Assembly: GCA_033439255.1 (NCBI GenBank)
Contig: CM065879.1
Location: forward strand, 2,672,501-2,736,500
DNA: 64,000 nt
Direction of reading: 5' to 3'
Source of the DNA: Hericium rajendrae
Lineage: Eukaryota; Basidiomycota; Agaricomycetes; Russulales; Hericiaceae
Part shown: positions 34,401 through 46,162 of the stretch, piece after piece
Numbering within the stretch: position 1 is the stretch's first letter
How the letters are laid out: every line of letters begins with the position of its first letter
Program-made: the position numbers and the translations under genes
Notes under the pieces: generated by a model
What the model saw: only the letters and a program-made list of their open reading frames with translations
Told to the model about the DNA's origin: nothing
Databases searched by the model: none

Positions 34401-35856
34401 TGCGCTGCTGCAACTCGTCGAGACTGAGACCTCCGCCTTCATGCGCTTTCTGTGCAAGTGTCGTAGGTGACACGGCCTTCACTTGGGAGGGGTGAACCTG
34501 CTCGATGACGCCTGCGCGGAGCATTTCGTCGACTTTCTTGTCGAGGAACTGTCTCTGGGGGGGTGTTAACGGGCGCTGGCGTGGTTTCAGGGAGAACTTA
34601 GCGTCCGCTGGGATATTGAGATGGTGGGTCGCGCCATCTGCGACTTTGACCTCCTCGAGAGACATGGCGAAGCAGTCCGCGAATTCTGCGATTAACGCTT
34701 CGACGGTGCTGCGCTCACTCGACGTGAGGTCGGGGCCGATCTGCACCGAGCTCAACAGACGTTCTATGCGGGCTGTGCTGTGGGGTTCGGTGAGGCGGGT
34801 GAAGACGCTGGGTGTGTCGTCTGGAGTGACAGCATGGACGTCAGAAGGCGAAAGGGTGGGTGTCTCTGGCGGTCGAGGAACATCAGTATCGCGAGTTGGG
34901 CAGCAGCCGTGGAGAGGCGATGGGACTTCCCTCGAGGGGAGTACGTTACTACTCCCCTGTGCGGCTGCGCACGTTCGCTCTGCATCTGCGTGGCCCAAGC
35001 CGTCCGTGGCAGGGACGTCTGTAACCATCGTGGTGTGGGGTGTGGGTGGTTCATCTTCTGATATGACTTGGTTTGCGGGAATTGGATTTTGTTGGTTGTT
35101 GCATACAGCTCTCGTGCGGAAGTGAATTCGGGGTGGTAAAAGGCGATTGGGATTAGCTCGATCGCGGCGCGATGGTTTGGATTTTCGGACTTGCCTTGTG
35201 GGGGGATTCTCTCCCCCCGCCAATAGCCCGCACTGCTTCCAATCCTTTGCGAGGCCGATGCCTTTCTCGGTTCTAAGCTGCTCGTAGAAAGGAAGGTGGT
35301 ACTGATTGCAGAGGGTCGAGGTATGCTCGTCATTAGAGACGGTGACAACGTCGGTTCGATAGTCGTGGACGGCGCGGAAGATGTTCAGCAGCGGTTTCCC
35401 GAAGAGGAAAGCCCAGCCTCCGCCGCTGTCGAAGACTTCGAATTCGCCGGCCGCACGTACGCCGTTCAGGTCAAGGATTCCCTTCCATGTCGCTTGGGAG
35501 GGAACGCGAGATCCGTTGGCCATGCGAAGGGTGCGGCGTGATGCGGACCACCCGCTGAGACGATGTTTGATGCGCTCGAAGATCGAGGAGCACATGGCGC
35601 CCACCATGGCTCCTTCGTCGAATAAGCAGCGTACTCGAACGTTCTCGCCTTGGGGACCCAGAATAGATAGCTCACGCACAAACGGCTCATTTGTCGTGCG
35701 CGGTATTAACGTCTTGGACGAATCGTCCACGGAATAAAGCTCAATGATATCTGCATTGCTCGAGACCGAAGCATTGAAGTCTAAGATACATGCGAGATCT
35801 TCCGTGGGGCGAGAGTCCATGTCCTTGCGCGGTGCCTCAATGCACGCAAGGACCAA
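31486..35856 (-). mobile_element. G1 Pol parts
   Basis: Order on the minus strand: protease (FDEGAMVGAM, about 35.6 kb), reverse transcriptase with active-site box LVDDGG (about 33.98 kb) and NFNEVNKVTTVAPMPQGD upstream, RNase H (TTDGCKDGFAGVL, about 33.47 kb), integrase zinc region (HVNGGHLGR...CPRCKNFG, about 32.75-32.63 kb) and core (DGGSHFDCAEV, about 32.37 kb). The LVDD box in place of YVDD is shared with G3 (LVDN). The C-terminal tail is acidic and Ala-rich. Confidence 0.9.
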
Positions 35857-35903
35857 TGAAAGGTTGCTCGGGGAGCAGGATTGCAGGGTTGTCCGGTCCC
35901 CGT

Positions 35904-37790
35904 TTACACGGACAACCCGCTGCCATTTCCCTGGCTCGTCCCGGTGCTATAGTCCACCTCGTGTCCTTCCTCGTCGACCATGACCAACCGTATCTCCGCC
36001 GTCGGGTCCCTATTGATGGGACCGAGCTCGCTTCGACATATGACGCGCCAGGCGCGTTCCTTTGGGTGTAAGCCGGCAGGGTTGCCACGTTGCACGGGGC
36101 AGTTTCGCGTGTAGTGGCCATGCATGCCGCATTGGAAGCATTCGTCCGAGCAGATGGCTGCCGTGCCGGGTCGAAGGGGGAAGGGAGACTCTTCGGAGAC
36201 TCGGGCTGTGTTCCCGTACTTCGCGAACCACACGGTGACTTGGTCATTGTAAGCGGTGTGTCCCGCGGCGGTGTCGTCGTGGTGGGGGAGTGAGTTCAGT
36301 CGAGCACGCAGAGCTGCCTTCTGAGCAGGTGTGGAAGGTGGGCGTACTGCGGCGGGTTGCCGATTGAATGTAGGTTGGGTAACGGGGGTGGCAGCAGCAT
36401 TGGGCTGTGCGGCAGGGCCTGTCGATGGGCGCGGGGCAGGTCTGGGAGGGCCTGCGGTGAAGGAGTTAGCACGAGGGGCAGGCGAGTACGTGCGAGGCTG
36501 CGCGGAGATGGTGAGTGCGTCCAACTGTCGCTGCAGAGCCTCGACGCGGGCATCGTCGCGAGCTTTGCGCTGCACACCGTCGCGGATGAAGTCGATGCTG
36601 ACCGCCTTGATCTCCTTCACGAACTCCGTCCACGTTTTGCAATCACCGCGAACCTTCTGCTTAAGGAGGTCGGGCATACGGTCGCGCACTTGCCAGATGC
36701 ACGAATCCGTGGCCTCCATTTGTGCCTCTCGGACGGCGGCGAGGAGCTCGTCGGCCCACGCGACATGGGACCATATTTGCTTGCCCGCGACCGTCGTCTT
36801 CTCGCCAAGCGCGGAGTCCGCAAGCCTGGTATCCACCAACTCGCGCTGCAACTCCTCCTTCGTCTTCGCAGCTTCGACTACCCGAGGCCATTCGATGTCG
36901 AACACATCGCTGAAGTCCTTCCACTTCGTTTGCTGGTCGCTCGTCAGGCCTGTGAACCACCTGTCTGCGCGAGACCCCACAGCGACGTAGTCGACGAATT
37001 GGGAGATGCGATCGGAGTCGCCCGTGATGTTCGCAAGGCGCATCTGGCGACGGAAATATCGAAGGAAATCTTGCGCGGTCATGGCATCGTGCTTGTCGCC
37101 CCGGAATAAGTGTATCTCGTCTGCAGGCATGGGTACAGGTGGGTTCTTGGGATGAGTGGTGAAGACGAGTCCTGCTGGGGCAGCAGGGAGGGAGCCGAAT
37201 GGAGTGGTGCTCCGTTTTCGTGCGAGCTGAGGAGGTATTGGCGGCTTCGGTATATAAGTGAGGTCGACACGCGGCTGCGTCGTGTCTAAGCTCGAGGCGC
37301 CGGCTGAGGGCGCAGCGGATGGAAATTGAAAATGATGGGACACCTCCAGCTTGATGGCAGGTGGTGCCTCATGCTTGACTGCGGGTGATGGGTGCAGCGC
37401 CGGGGTGGGCGGTCTGGAGCTCGTGACTGACCAACCGCTAGGCATGGAGCCGGGTAAGCTGGGTGTGTCATCCGACGCGAGGCTTGACATATCGTCTTCC
37501 GGGGTATCTGGCCTTGCGCTAGGCGCAGACGATAGCGAGGAGAGGCTGAAAGAGATAGAAGACGTAGCTGGGGAGGTGGGCTCGGATGCAGCGGCGGCGG
37601 CAACGGCTCTTTTCAGCCATTTTCCGTGCGGGTCACGCGGTAAATCACGCCAGGACGGCGCTGGAGTATCCGACATGGTGGTTGAAGGATATGGAGGGCT
37701 CTCGAGTGGAGAGAGATCGCGAGTGAGCAAATGAAGCGTGTGGAACTCGTGCAAAATGCGTGTAACTTGCTGATGACTCGTGCGGAACAC
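35904..37790 (-). mobile_element. G1 Gag part
   Basis: About 630 residues: a Ser/Pro-rich N-terminus, a capsid-like helical region (RGDKHDAMTAQDFLRYFRRQ and following) and one CCHC knuckle CFQCGMHGHYTRNC near 36.1 kb. Its size is normal for a fungal gypsy Gag. Confidence 0.88.
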
Positions 37791-37855
37791 CGGAACGCGC
37801 GAGAAGAAGGATGAAGAAAAGATGCTAGGAGAGGATCACACTCTCATCACCACTA

Positions 37856-38032
37856 TGGGAGGGCCAGAGCTCACACGATGAGGAGGTGGTGGATGCTGCT
37901 GATGCTCTGACAAGCCTGACTAGCTACGACAAGGCAATGGCTGACTAAGCTCCTAACCCCAGCTCCTAACCCCAGCTCCTAACCCCAGGTCACATGCTCT
38001 CCCCCTCTCCTGCTCCCAGACTCACTGCTCCA
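37856..38032 (-). repeat. G1 LTR (upstream copy)
   Basis: Same 177 bp as 31256-31432. The flank on the A5 side begins GCGCTAACG. Confidence 0.92.
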
Positions 38033-38149
38033 GCGCTAACGACGTGGCAGCGTGGCGGCGTGGCGGCGAGGTCGGTGGAGGGCAGGGTGTTGCGGGATGG
38101 GTGGCAGTCGGAGGCAAGAGTGGATGAGGGCATGGGAGGACGAAAGAAG

Positions 38150-38381
38150 TCGAGAGTATCACTCGTTCGAGCGATACTCTCGACATTAGCACAAATTAAC
38201 GGAATAAAAGGGGTTTTTTTTACTCACTTTCGAGGCCCTCTGCGTCCTACTGAATCCCTCTGGCATGCGATTCGACGAGTCAGAGGGAGAGGAGGAGGTG
38301 GAGAGTGGAGAGCTGTGGAGGTGATAGAGACGAAGAGACAGACGAGCTTCGACGCGCATTTCGGTGCTTCAGCCACCGAAC
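38150..38381 (-). other. Exon-intron-hairpin module of A5
   Basis: Minus strand: perfect palindromic motif TTCGGTGGCTGAAGCACC (about 38360-38381), a purine/pyrimidine-biased exon, GTGAGT donor at 38227, GCTAAT branch site, acceptor near 38179 (49 nt). The hairpin TCGAGAGTATCACTCG / CGAGCGATACTCTCGA (38150-38183) has one mismatch. Confidence 0.75.
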
Positions 38382-38611
38382 GAGTGAAGGTACGTTCCTC
38401 GAGCCACTACAAATCAAATAAAATCACGTAAATTCAGAGAAAAACAAGATAGCTATAAATTGTATATACAATTCGAACGAATGAGCATTATAAGTATCTA
38501 CTGTACGTGAAGCTCAAAGGGAGCCAAGTCCATCTAGTGAAGTCTGGTGCCCAGTCTCGATGCGATGCTCGGCAAGCGCCTGGCAGCCGCGAATCCTGGC
38601 TTCGCTCGGGA

Positions 38612-38890
38612 TTCCTATATAAAGCTCGCGCGACACGCATTGCCTCTTGCTCTTTAACCCCCACTGTCTCTTGCCACGTCGACGCCTTCGTCGACGTTCT
38701 TTCTTGCTCGTCGCTGTTCCTTGCTCACTCGTCACTGTTCCTTGCTCACTCGTCGCTGTTTCTTGCTCGCTCGTTGTTACTTCTTGCTTGTTTGTTATCT
38801 CTAAGGTAATCTTCTAATTGTTAATCTCTTATTGCTTATACTAATATTTAGTTTTTTAGATTTCGCTTTTTGTTACTTTGGTAAGTTCTT
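38612..38890 (+). promoter_or_regulatory. Divergent unit of A5: TATA box, minisatellite exon, micro-exon
   Basis: CCTATATAAAGC (about 38614) precedes GACACGCATTGCCTCTTGC. The exon contains about four TCGTCGCTGTTCCTTGCTCAC-like units (38700-38770). Intron 38806-38851 has GTAATC donor, CTAAT branch site, TTTAG acceptor (46 nt). A 29-nt micro-exon (38852-38880) ends GCTTTTTGTTACTTTG before GTAAGT. The micro-exon core (inverse AAAAGCGAAAAT) is kept in every A copy with this region. Confidence 0.6.
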
Positions 38891-39581
38891 ATGTGTTATC
38901 TTTATCTTCTAAGCCTCATGTTTTCTTATCTTTTCTTATTTAGTTTCTTATATTCTTTTACTTATCTTATCTTATCATGTTTTCTTATCATATCTTATCT
39001 TCTTGCATTATCTTATCTTATCTTTTTATCTTATCTTATATTTTTATTTTCTTACTTATATTTTCACTTTTTAGTTAGTAGTAGTGTTTGTGATATATCA
39101 ATATAATCTTGATGCATTGAAACACTATATCTGTGTGATCATATATTATTAATTTTGATATGATTGTAGAAAAGATTTAAAGTTCTAATAAATTGTATTG
39201 CTCTAATATATATATCAGGTCTACATATAAAATATAAGATATATGAGACACATATTGAATGTAGGATATGTGAGACATATATTATACATAGGTTATGTGA
39301 GACACATACTGAATATAAGATATGTAAGACACATAAGCCTTATAGTTTTAATAGATACTGATAGCTTTCATAGCTAGTCATACTATCATAGTTACATAGT
39401 CAGCTCTCATAGCTATGATAGTACTCCATAGCACTCCATAGCATCACCTTTGAGCCTCATAGCACTACATAGCATCTCTCTTTGGCTATGTGGGCTATAC
39501 AATAAAGGGCGATACTATGAAGCTAGGAGATCTATGTAGACTTTATAGAGCTATGTACCACTGGCAAATTTTTCAGATGAA

Positions 39582-39924
39582 CTGCGCAACCTCCTCATTG
39601 TGAACACCCACCCTCAGACTGCCACCCAACTTGCTGCATCTATGCGCTCATCCGACTGCAATTCACGAGACCCCACACTGTGCACGGAGCCTGCCTCACA
39701 CCATGGCTGCACTCTGCCCTGTGCATGGCCCCACTCCCACTCCCCATGACATGGCTTGGTGTCCTCTCACCATGGTGTGTCGACCTCCTGGTGCAAGCAC
39801 AGCTGTGAGGCTGGTATACCCCACCTGGCCACAAAGAACACTCACATGACCGGTGAGGCCATGCAGGCCTTTGAGACCAGGGAGGATCATGATCCACTTG
39901 AGGATGGCAACCTCACGTGAGCTG
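39582..39924 (+). pseudogene. Ancestral remnant, piece 3
   Basis: Coding-like composition without a long open frame, between A5 and A6. Position and 2-bp duplications on both sides make it a continuation of 29483-29941. TG/CA-rich, consistent with decay of CpG sites. Function unknown. Confidence 0.4.
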
Positions 39925-41211
39925 CATCTGAGAAATATGTTACTGGTATATAAGGCTATGTTGGCTATATAGCTTTCCTAGGTCCATAGCTGTCCTCTTT
40001 TATACATAGCAGTCTCATAGCAGTCAAGTAATTTATGCAAAGCTATCATAGCTTGCCATAGCTGTCATAGCATAGGGCATAAGCTATATAGCTGCTATAG
40101 CATAGAGTATAAGATATCATAGCTGTCATAGCTATAATAGTATAAAACAGCTATAGAAGCTATATCAACTACATCTTGTATCTTCATTGTTATATTATAT
40201 CTAGCTAATAAGATTTCTATCCACTCTATGTCACTTCTGTCAAATATATTACTCTAACATATAAAACAAAAATATTATTAGCTCAATAGCCTTATTCATC
40301 TTAATCATAGATATTAAAAGTTTTAAAAACATTATATTTTTTATACAATTTCTTTACAAAACATTACTTAAACTACAAAGACTACTACATCACTATAAAA
40401 CTTACAAGACTACAAAAAGCAAAAATATAAGTAAGAAAAAGAAAACATTAGTATCAGAAGATAATTAAGATAGCATATGAACACTTACCAAATCAACAAG
40501 AAAGCGAAAATCTATGAGACAATTTGAAAGACATCAGTAATAAGACATAAGAAAAAGCTTACCTAGGTAGGACTACAATAGTACTGTAATAAGTATGAAG
40601 GCATTAGCATTAGGCATAAGAGATAAAGATAAAACATACCTTAACACACAAAGACGGCAACGACGACAAGGGAGTGACCGAGCGACAACGATGAGAGTGA
40701 CCAAGTGATGATGATGAAGGGGCGAGTGATGACAACAACGATGACGAGAGAGGGAGCAACGACGATGAGGCAGCGAGCAACAACGATGAGGCAGTGAGCA
40801 ACAACGATGAGGCAGCGAGCAACAACGATGAGGCAGCGAACGACGAAGGAGGCAGCGAACGACGAAGGAGGCAGCAATGACAGCGATGAGCGAGCACGGG
40901 AGCGACGACAACGAGTGGGGGTTTAAAGTGCAAGAGGCAATGTGCGTTGCACGAGCCTTATATACGATTCCCGGGCGGAGCCAGGATTTGTGGTTGCTGG
41001 GCGCTTGACGAGCGCTTGCCGAGTGTTGCATCAGAGGCTGGGCACCAGACTTATCTAACTAGATTTCGCTGCCCACTGATGCAAGGTACAGTAGATAGGT
41101 ACAAGTCTCATTCATTTGACTCATATGTACAGTAGATAGCTTCCTTGTTTTTCGTTCAATTTATACGATTTTATTTGATTTGCAAGGGCTCGAATACTAT
41201 ACCTTCGCTCA

Positions 41212-41463
41212 TTCAGTGGCTGAAGCACCGAACGCGCTTCGACTTCGATAACTCGTCTCGCTCTTACTCTATGTCTCGTCTCTCCTCACTGTCCTCTCCA
41301 TTCCCTCGCCACTCCCTCCGTCATTCTCTCCAAGGTCATCTACTTCGAAGGTCCGGGGGGCTTTAGTAGTAAGCAGAGGGCCACAAGGTAAGTAAAAACA
41401 ACTTGCCTTCCTTGTTTCTTCACTGAGACAGAGAGTATCGCTCGAGAAACGAGTGATACTCTC
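41212..41463 (+). other. Exon-intron-hairpin module of A6
   Basis: TTCAGTGGCTGAAGCACCGAA-type palindrome (41212-41232), exon ending AGAGGGCCACAAG, intron 41388-41431 (44 nt) with GTAAGT donor and GACAG acceptor; the branch site is not a clean CTAAY here. Hairpin GAGAGTATCGCTCG / CGAGTGATACTCTC (41431-41463, one G-T pair). Confidence 0.72.
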
Positions 41464-44065
41464 ATTCTTTTCTTCTTCCTTTGACCCCTCGTGCGTTCCC
41501 GGTCTCGTCCTCACTCCCACCGCCCCTTTACATTCTTCCTTCCCACCATATCCACCCACGTGCAGCCTCCTCATTCCACGCACGACTCCCAACACTGCAC
41601 AACACGTCGTTGACACCGACCTCAATGATGCACAAGCCCCCGGTTCCCCCTTTCATGCACAGGGGTACGGGACACAGGCCATGCACGCGCGTCATTGCAC
41701 GCCATCTGTGCATTGTCAGCAACGTGTGCGCATGGGCCACATCATTGCCTGTGCCCTTCACATCTCATCCTGCGGCCCTCCCTTACGTTCATCTCTCGCC
41801 GCCATCTCATCTGCATCGACCCACCCCCGATATTGCCGCCATGCCCGCAGGGCCTGGCGTGCCATCTCCAATGACACGCACTGACTCCACCCCTCCCGCA
41901 TGGCCCCGCCGTCCTGCCTACCATGCTGCTGCCTGGCGCACGGGTCAGACAGGGTGCGCACAGCCTCTCTGTCATGGGCCACGTGTTGCATATGGCCCCG
42001 CCAGCACACACGCAGCTGATGGATGGCGACAGCCCTGCACGAATGTCTGCATGTGCAATTCATGCCCGCCCAGGGGTGGAAACGCCAGTGCAGCGAGCAC
42101 AGGACAGGCACGGCATGTCGTGTGCCACGTTGCGCAGGTGCACCACAGCCCGAAGCCTCGCACGCGGGCCCCGCACCGCGTGCCTGTGCTGCCCTCCCAC
42201 GTCCGATCCTTGCGCCTCGTTCGTGGGCCTGCTGTGTCGTGCACGAACTGCGACAGCATGACGATGGCCCCGTGTGCCTCGCACCTCGGCGTGCAGGTCT
42301 GCTGCATCCCGCACGGGTCTGCCGTGTCGTGCGGGGCCTCTGCGCCTTGTCCCGGCCTTTCGCCCTTGTGCATGGGCCTGCTGCACGCCAACCCCTCATG
42401 CATGGACTGCTGCCTTGTGCACACCCACACGCCCTCTCGCACACTCGTCACACCCTCGCAGACATCCCCAATGCCTCGTGCATGGACTCAGCACACGGCG
42501 CTGCCTCCTGCATGCATCCCGTGCCTCAAGCGCATCTGCTATGCCCTGTGTACGCCCCCCGTGCGCCTGCGCGTCTCGTGCATGGTCCCCATGTCAACTT
42601 CATCCTTCGTGCACGGCCCCACCTTTGTCCAGCACCCTGTGCATGGGGCCGCCGCAGCCCGACAGCTCACGCACAGGCCCCATGTCCCCGCATCTCTCGT
42701 ACGCAGGCCCGACACATCAAGCAAGCCCGCCATGCCTCGTGCGCATGTATCTCTTGTTGTGCCCACCAGTGTGTGCACTCCTGCACATGGCCCTGCCTGT
42801 GCAGACTGCATGTGACTAAGCACATGTATTATTAGTACTTGTAGTTTACTTGATTGTAGTAGTAAACTCATTGAATTTGATCAAATTTGACTTAGAATCT
42901 TTTGTACCTAGTAGACTTGACATACTACTAATAGTACTGATAGTAGTCATAGCTCACCTTTCTAACTATGATAATGCTATATATTCCAAACTGCTAGCCA
43001 TGGAAGCCATGATAACACTAGGGATGGACACGAGTCAGAGTCACCCATGGGTCATCACGGGTATACCTGCGAAATTGACCTGCGAGTATTTGACCTGTGG
43101 ATCCGGATCACCCGGTGGTGCAAACCCGTCCGGATTCAGGTCAATGTCTCACTGAAATTCATCGACCTGCGAGTTATCCGCGAGTTACCCGCCACCTATA
43201 CATTTTTTTTTGGTAAAGTTATATTTGTCTTGCAAAAATCGTGATGTACACATGAAGTGTCTGCTAAATAATTACATAACTACATACTGAGACATATAGT
43301 GCTTCTAAACTGGCCCGCGGCATTGTCGAACCCACTCTGGTGCAAGGGCACGGAGACAAGATAGCTGCCGAATGGCGCGCTCGAGTTCGCGGGTGTTGGT
43401 CCGTGCGGAAGAGTAATGGACGAGAGCGAGGAACTGCTCATCTTTAAGTGCGAGTGCTGTTGAAGCTCGGAGGGCACGCTCGTGCTGAGCACGGAGAAGG
43501 CGGGGCTACATTGTTAAGCTAGGCCGCGAATGCGGGACTGGCCTGCTGTTGCGCAAAAGCAGCGTTGCTTTGCTGTTGCTGTTGCTGCGTCACGAATGCC
43601 GCACCCGCCAGCCACTCGCCCGCACCATACCCAGCGCCTAGCGCGAGTTACGCATCGTGCGCCTCGCCAAACGCAGCGTCCCCCTCCTCCAGCTCATCTA
43701 CCTCGTTCTCGTCTGCAAGGCCAGTCGGCAGTGCCGCCTTCCGTCTCCGTGCGCATGGATGCGCATGGGGCGCGAGGTTATCTGATCTGAGCGTGACAAG
43801 CGCGCGACGGAACGGGCACTCGAGTGTGTGTGTGTACAGGCACAGCTTCAGGTGTACAAAGCGATAAGAGCGCACGCGCACGACCATTGCAGAGCATGTG
43901 AAGCAGCGGGCGAAAGAAGAGAGGATCGGCAGCGCACGATTACACGCTACCGACAGGTGGGATGGGGTCACAGGCACGGTATTGAAGCCGCTGCATGTGG
44001 CCCACACAGGTGTTGAAGACAGCATGTGCAGCTCCACGCGGATGGTGAAACGAACAGCAGTCAAG

Positions 44066-44087
44066 CCTCATTGCCATAGCAATGAGG
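44066..44087. promoter_or_regulatory. X-box-like palindrome in hAT2
   Basis: CCTCATTGCCATAGCAATGAGG has arms of 11 with one mismatch. Compared with hAT1 the C-G pairs next to the core became T-A on both arms, preserving the palindrome. Confidence 0.6.
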
Positions 44088-44512
44088 CCCCACAGTTCGT
44101 CATTGGCGATTCATGGTCTTTCACGCACTGCGCCGGGGTCATGCATGCTCATACGGGTGGGAGTGGGCCAGAGCGCGGGTTTAACGTGTTGACAAGGGCG
44201 TCGTGCATGCCGGCGGTGGAGCAGGCCAGAAGGTCACGTTGCAAGACCTCGAATAGTGGAAGGATGAGGAATGTGCTACTACATGCTGACTCTGATCTAG
44301 CTCTATGCTGACTAAGCCTCTGCCTCTAGCGGTGCTATCATGTGATCTATGCCTCTCAGACCCCCAGATCTCCCACTCCAGCGGGGACCGTCAAAAGTGC
44401 GGGTGATGACAGTGACAGAGACTGGCTTGGATGATGCACGAGGTAAGATCAAGTATCGAAGGATGGTGGGCTGTCGTTGTCCGTCGAAGAACAACGAAGA
44501 ACAACGAAAAAC

Positions 44513-44600
44513 GAGTCTCGCTCATTATTGAACGAGACTCCCAAGATCAGTACAGTACAGTGAGATTGAAGGTTACTGGGACTCACTTAAAGCCTCTCTA
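44513..44600 (-). other. Exon-intron-hairpin module of hAT2
   Basis: Minus strand: exon ...GAGGCTTTAA, GTGAGT donor at 44587, CTGAT branch-like site, GGGAG acceptor near 44539 (49 nt). Hairpin GAGTCTCGTTC / GAGCGAGACTC around ATAAT (44513-44542), slightly decayed. Confidence 0.65.
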
Positions 44601-45023
44601 GCCTGTGTAAGACCCATCCTGCCATTATATTGAGGAGATGCAGTGAAGAGGGGACGATTAGAGCGAAGAAATGAAGGCGAGTATGTGGTGTAAGTAGTAA
44701 GGACCAACTGACCTGTGGGTGACCCGTGATGTCACAGGTACCCGACCCGCGGCTCCAGATCACCCGGTGGCTGAAACCCGTCCAGATCCAGGTCAGCACC
44801 TTGGATGGGTCAAATACCTGCGGGTTCGGATCTGGGTCACCCGCGAGTGCACTCGTGTCAAACCCTAGATAACACTGTATAGCTTGCACTACTAGCTATG
44901 GGAGCTATGGGAGCTCTCATAGCTCTACATAGCTGAATAAGTAAACAACATAGCTCTGATAGCTCTGCCATAGCACACATAATATAACCTGCAGCTATAT
45001 ATAATTCAGTTTTCTCAGATGTG

Positions 45024-45179
45024 ATGATGACAACATCAAGTGGCAGCAGTGGGACACCTGCACCTAGAACAAGTCCCAGGCCAACAAGATCCACCAGTTC
45101 AACAAAGACCACACTGTGACCGAACTGGAATGACTTGCATCAGAATCCCACATGCATGTCTGGGGTACCAGCCCCACTG
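45024..45179 (+). pseudogene. Ancestral remnant, piece 4
   Basis: A short coding-like piece between A6 and B1, bounded by 2-bp duplications (TG on each side). Continues the series 29483 > 39582 > 45024 > 49016. No long open frame. Confidence 0.35.
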
Positions 45180-46162
45180 CATCAGGAACCCTCAGAACTT
45201 TCTGATTGATCATCAGAAAAATTTGCAGGTCCTACATAGCTCTATAGATCTTATATAGAAGTCATAGGCCTATAGCACCTCCCTTTACTACATAGCTCTG
45301 ATAGCCTAAAGGGAGAGCTATGGAGTGCTATGAGATGCTATAAAGCTGAAGGGGGTGCTATGAACTACTACCATAGTTACCATAGCTAACTATGAAGCTA
45401 TAATAGGATACCTAGCTATAACAATTATCAGAGCTATAATATCTATATGTACTATATTGGATAGGTAGACTTGACATATCTATCCAAGCAATAGAGCCTA
45501 TCAAAGCTATTCAAATTATAGCTTGACTAAATAATATATTAAGACACATTTTAAATAATATGAATAATCACACATATAACAATATCAAGAGGACTGAATA
45601 AACCAGATTATATTTATCATTCTAATCTATTACAAAATCTCATGACTACAAACATATATACTAATAAAACTAGAAAGATAACAAGTCAACACAAAGACTA
45701 CAAAAAGCGAAAATATAACCTAGAAGTATAAGCAACAGTTAGTAAAAGTGTAAGACTTACCAAGCTACATAACAAAAGTGTAATCTGTAACAGAACAAAG
45801 ACATAAGAAAAGCATAACTTAGAAAATATAAAGGACAAAGACTTACTGAACATTGAAGAAAGAAGTACAAGTTGAGAGCAAGCTCCGAGCGAAGAAAGAA
45901 GGTAGTGGTTGAAGACAGAAAGACGACACGCATTGCATGAGCTTTATATAGCTGAGCGTGGACATGCCCAGTTGGAGCCACAAATATGGCTACCGCACAT
46001 GTCAAGACTCGGTCATAGACAGCAGAGAACCACCCAAGTCACCAGCAATGATGAGAGCGAGAGAGCAGAGAGTGACTAGCAGTGCAGTGACCTGTATTGG
46101 AGGTACAGTACGGTACAGATGAAATGGACAATCTAGGGAAATAGGTGAGCAACAGGGAGTCT

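Larger units (their letters stand above)
31256..38032 (-). mobile_element. G1: short-LTR Ty3/gypsy element, close to whole, young
   Basis: Two 177-bp LTRs (31256-31432 and 37856-38032) look identical, with a 4-bp duplication GCGC (31252-31255, 38033-38036). The empty site survives in A3 at about 27957. Gag lies at about 37.8-35.9 kb and Pol at about 35.85-31.5 kb. Long open stretches cover nearly all of it; at most one or two small breaks are apparent. Gag and Pol are in separate frames, as in many gypsy elements. No envelope-like gene or chromodomain. Identical LTRs point to a recent insertion, the youngest in the window. Confidence 0.92.
29942..39579 (-). mobile_element. Family A element, copy A5, split by G1
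   Basis: The ends are CATCTGAAAAAT (29942) and ATTTTTCAGATG (to 39579), with AA on both sides (29940-29941, 39580-39581). Its own sequence is 29942-31255 and 38033-39579 (about 2.9 kb). Parts in minus-strand order: ATAGCT zone (39340-39579), CTTAT tracts, divergent unit (38600-38890), module (38150-38381), GC-rich tract (38033-38145 and 30320-31255), ATAGCT zone (29960-30240). This is the best reference copy for the family layout. Confidence 0.88.
43019..44867 (-). mobile_element. hAT2: non-autonomous hAT-type element, 1.85 kb
   Basis: The ends are TAGGGATGGACACGAGT and, inverted, TAGGGTTTGACACGAGT, nearly identical to hAT1. The 8-bp duplication GATAACAC occurs at 43011-43018 and 44868-44875. 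Subterminal ACCCGC/ACCTGCGAG repeats lie at 43040-43195 and 44710-44850. The inside holds an intron-hairpin module (44513-44587), an X-box-like palindrome (44066) and GC-rich filler without a believable gene. Confidence 0.9.
39925..45021 (+). mobile_element. Family A element, copy A6, contains hAT2
   Basis: The ends are CATCTGAGAAAT (39925) and TTTTCTCAGATG (to 45021), with TG on both sides (39923-39924, 45022-45023). About 3.2 kb without hAT2. Parts: ATAGCT zone (39950-40200), divergent unit with 21-bp minisatellite GCAACAACGATGAGGCAGCG(A) (about 40755-40875), TATA box (about 40957), module (41212-41463), GC-rich tract depleted in CpG (41470-42820), ATAGCT zone resuming after hAT2. No X-box palindrome was found in this copy. 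Confidence 0.87.
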
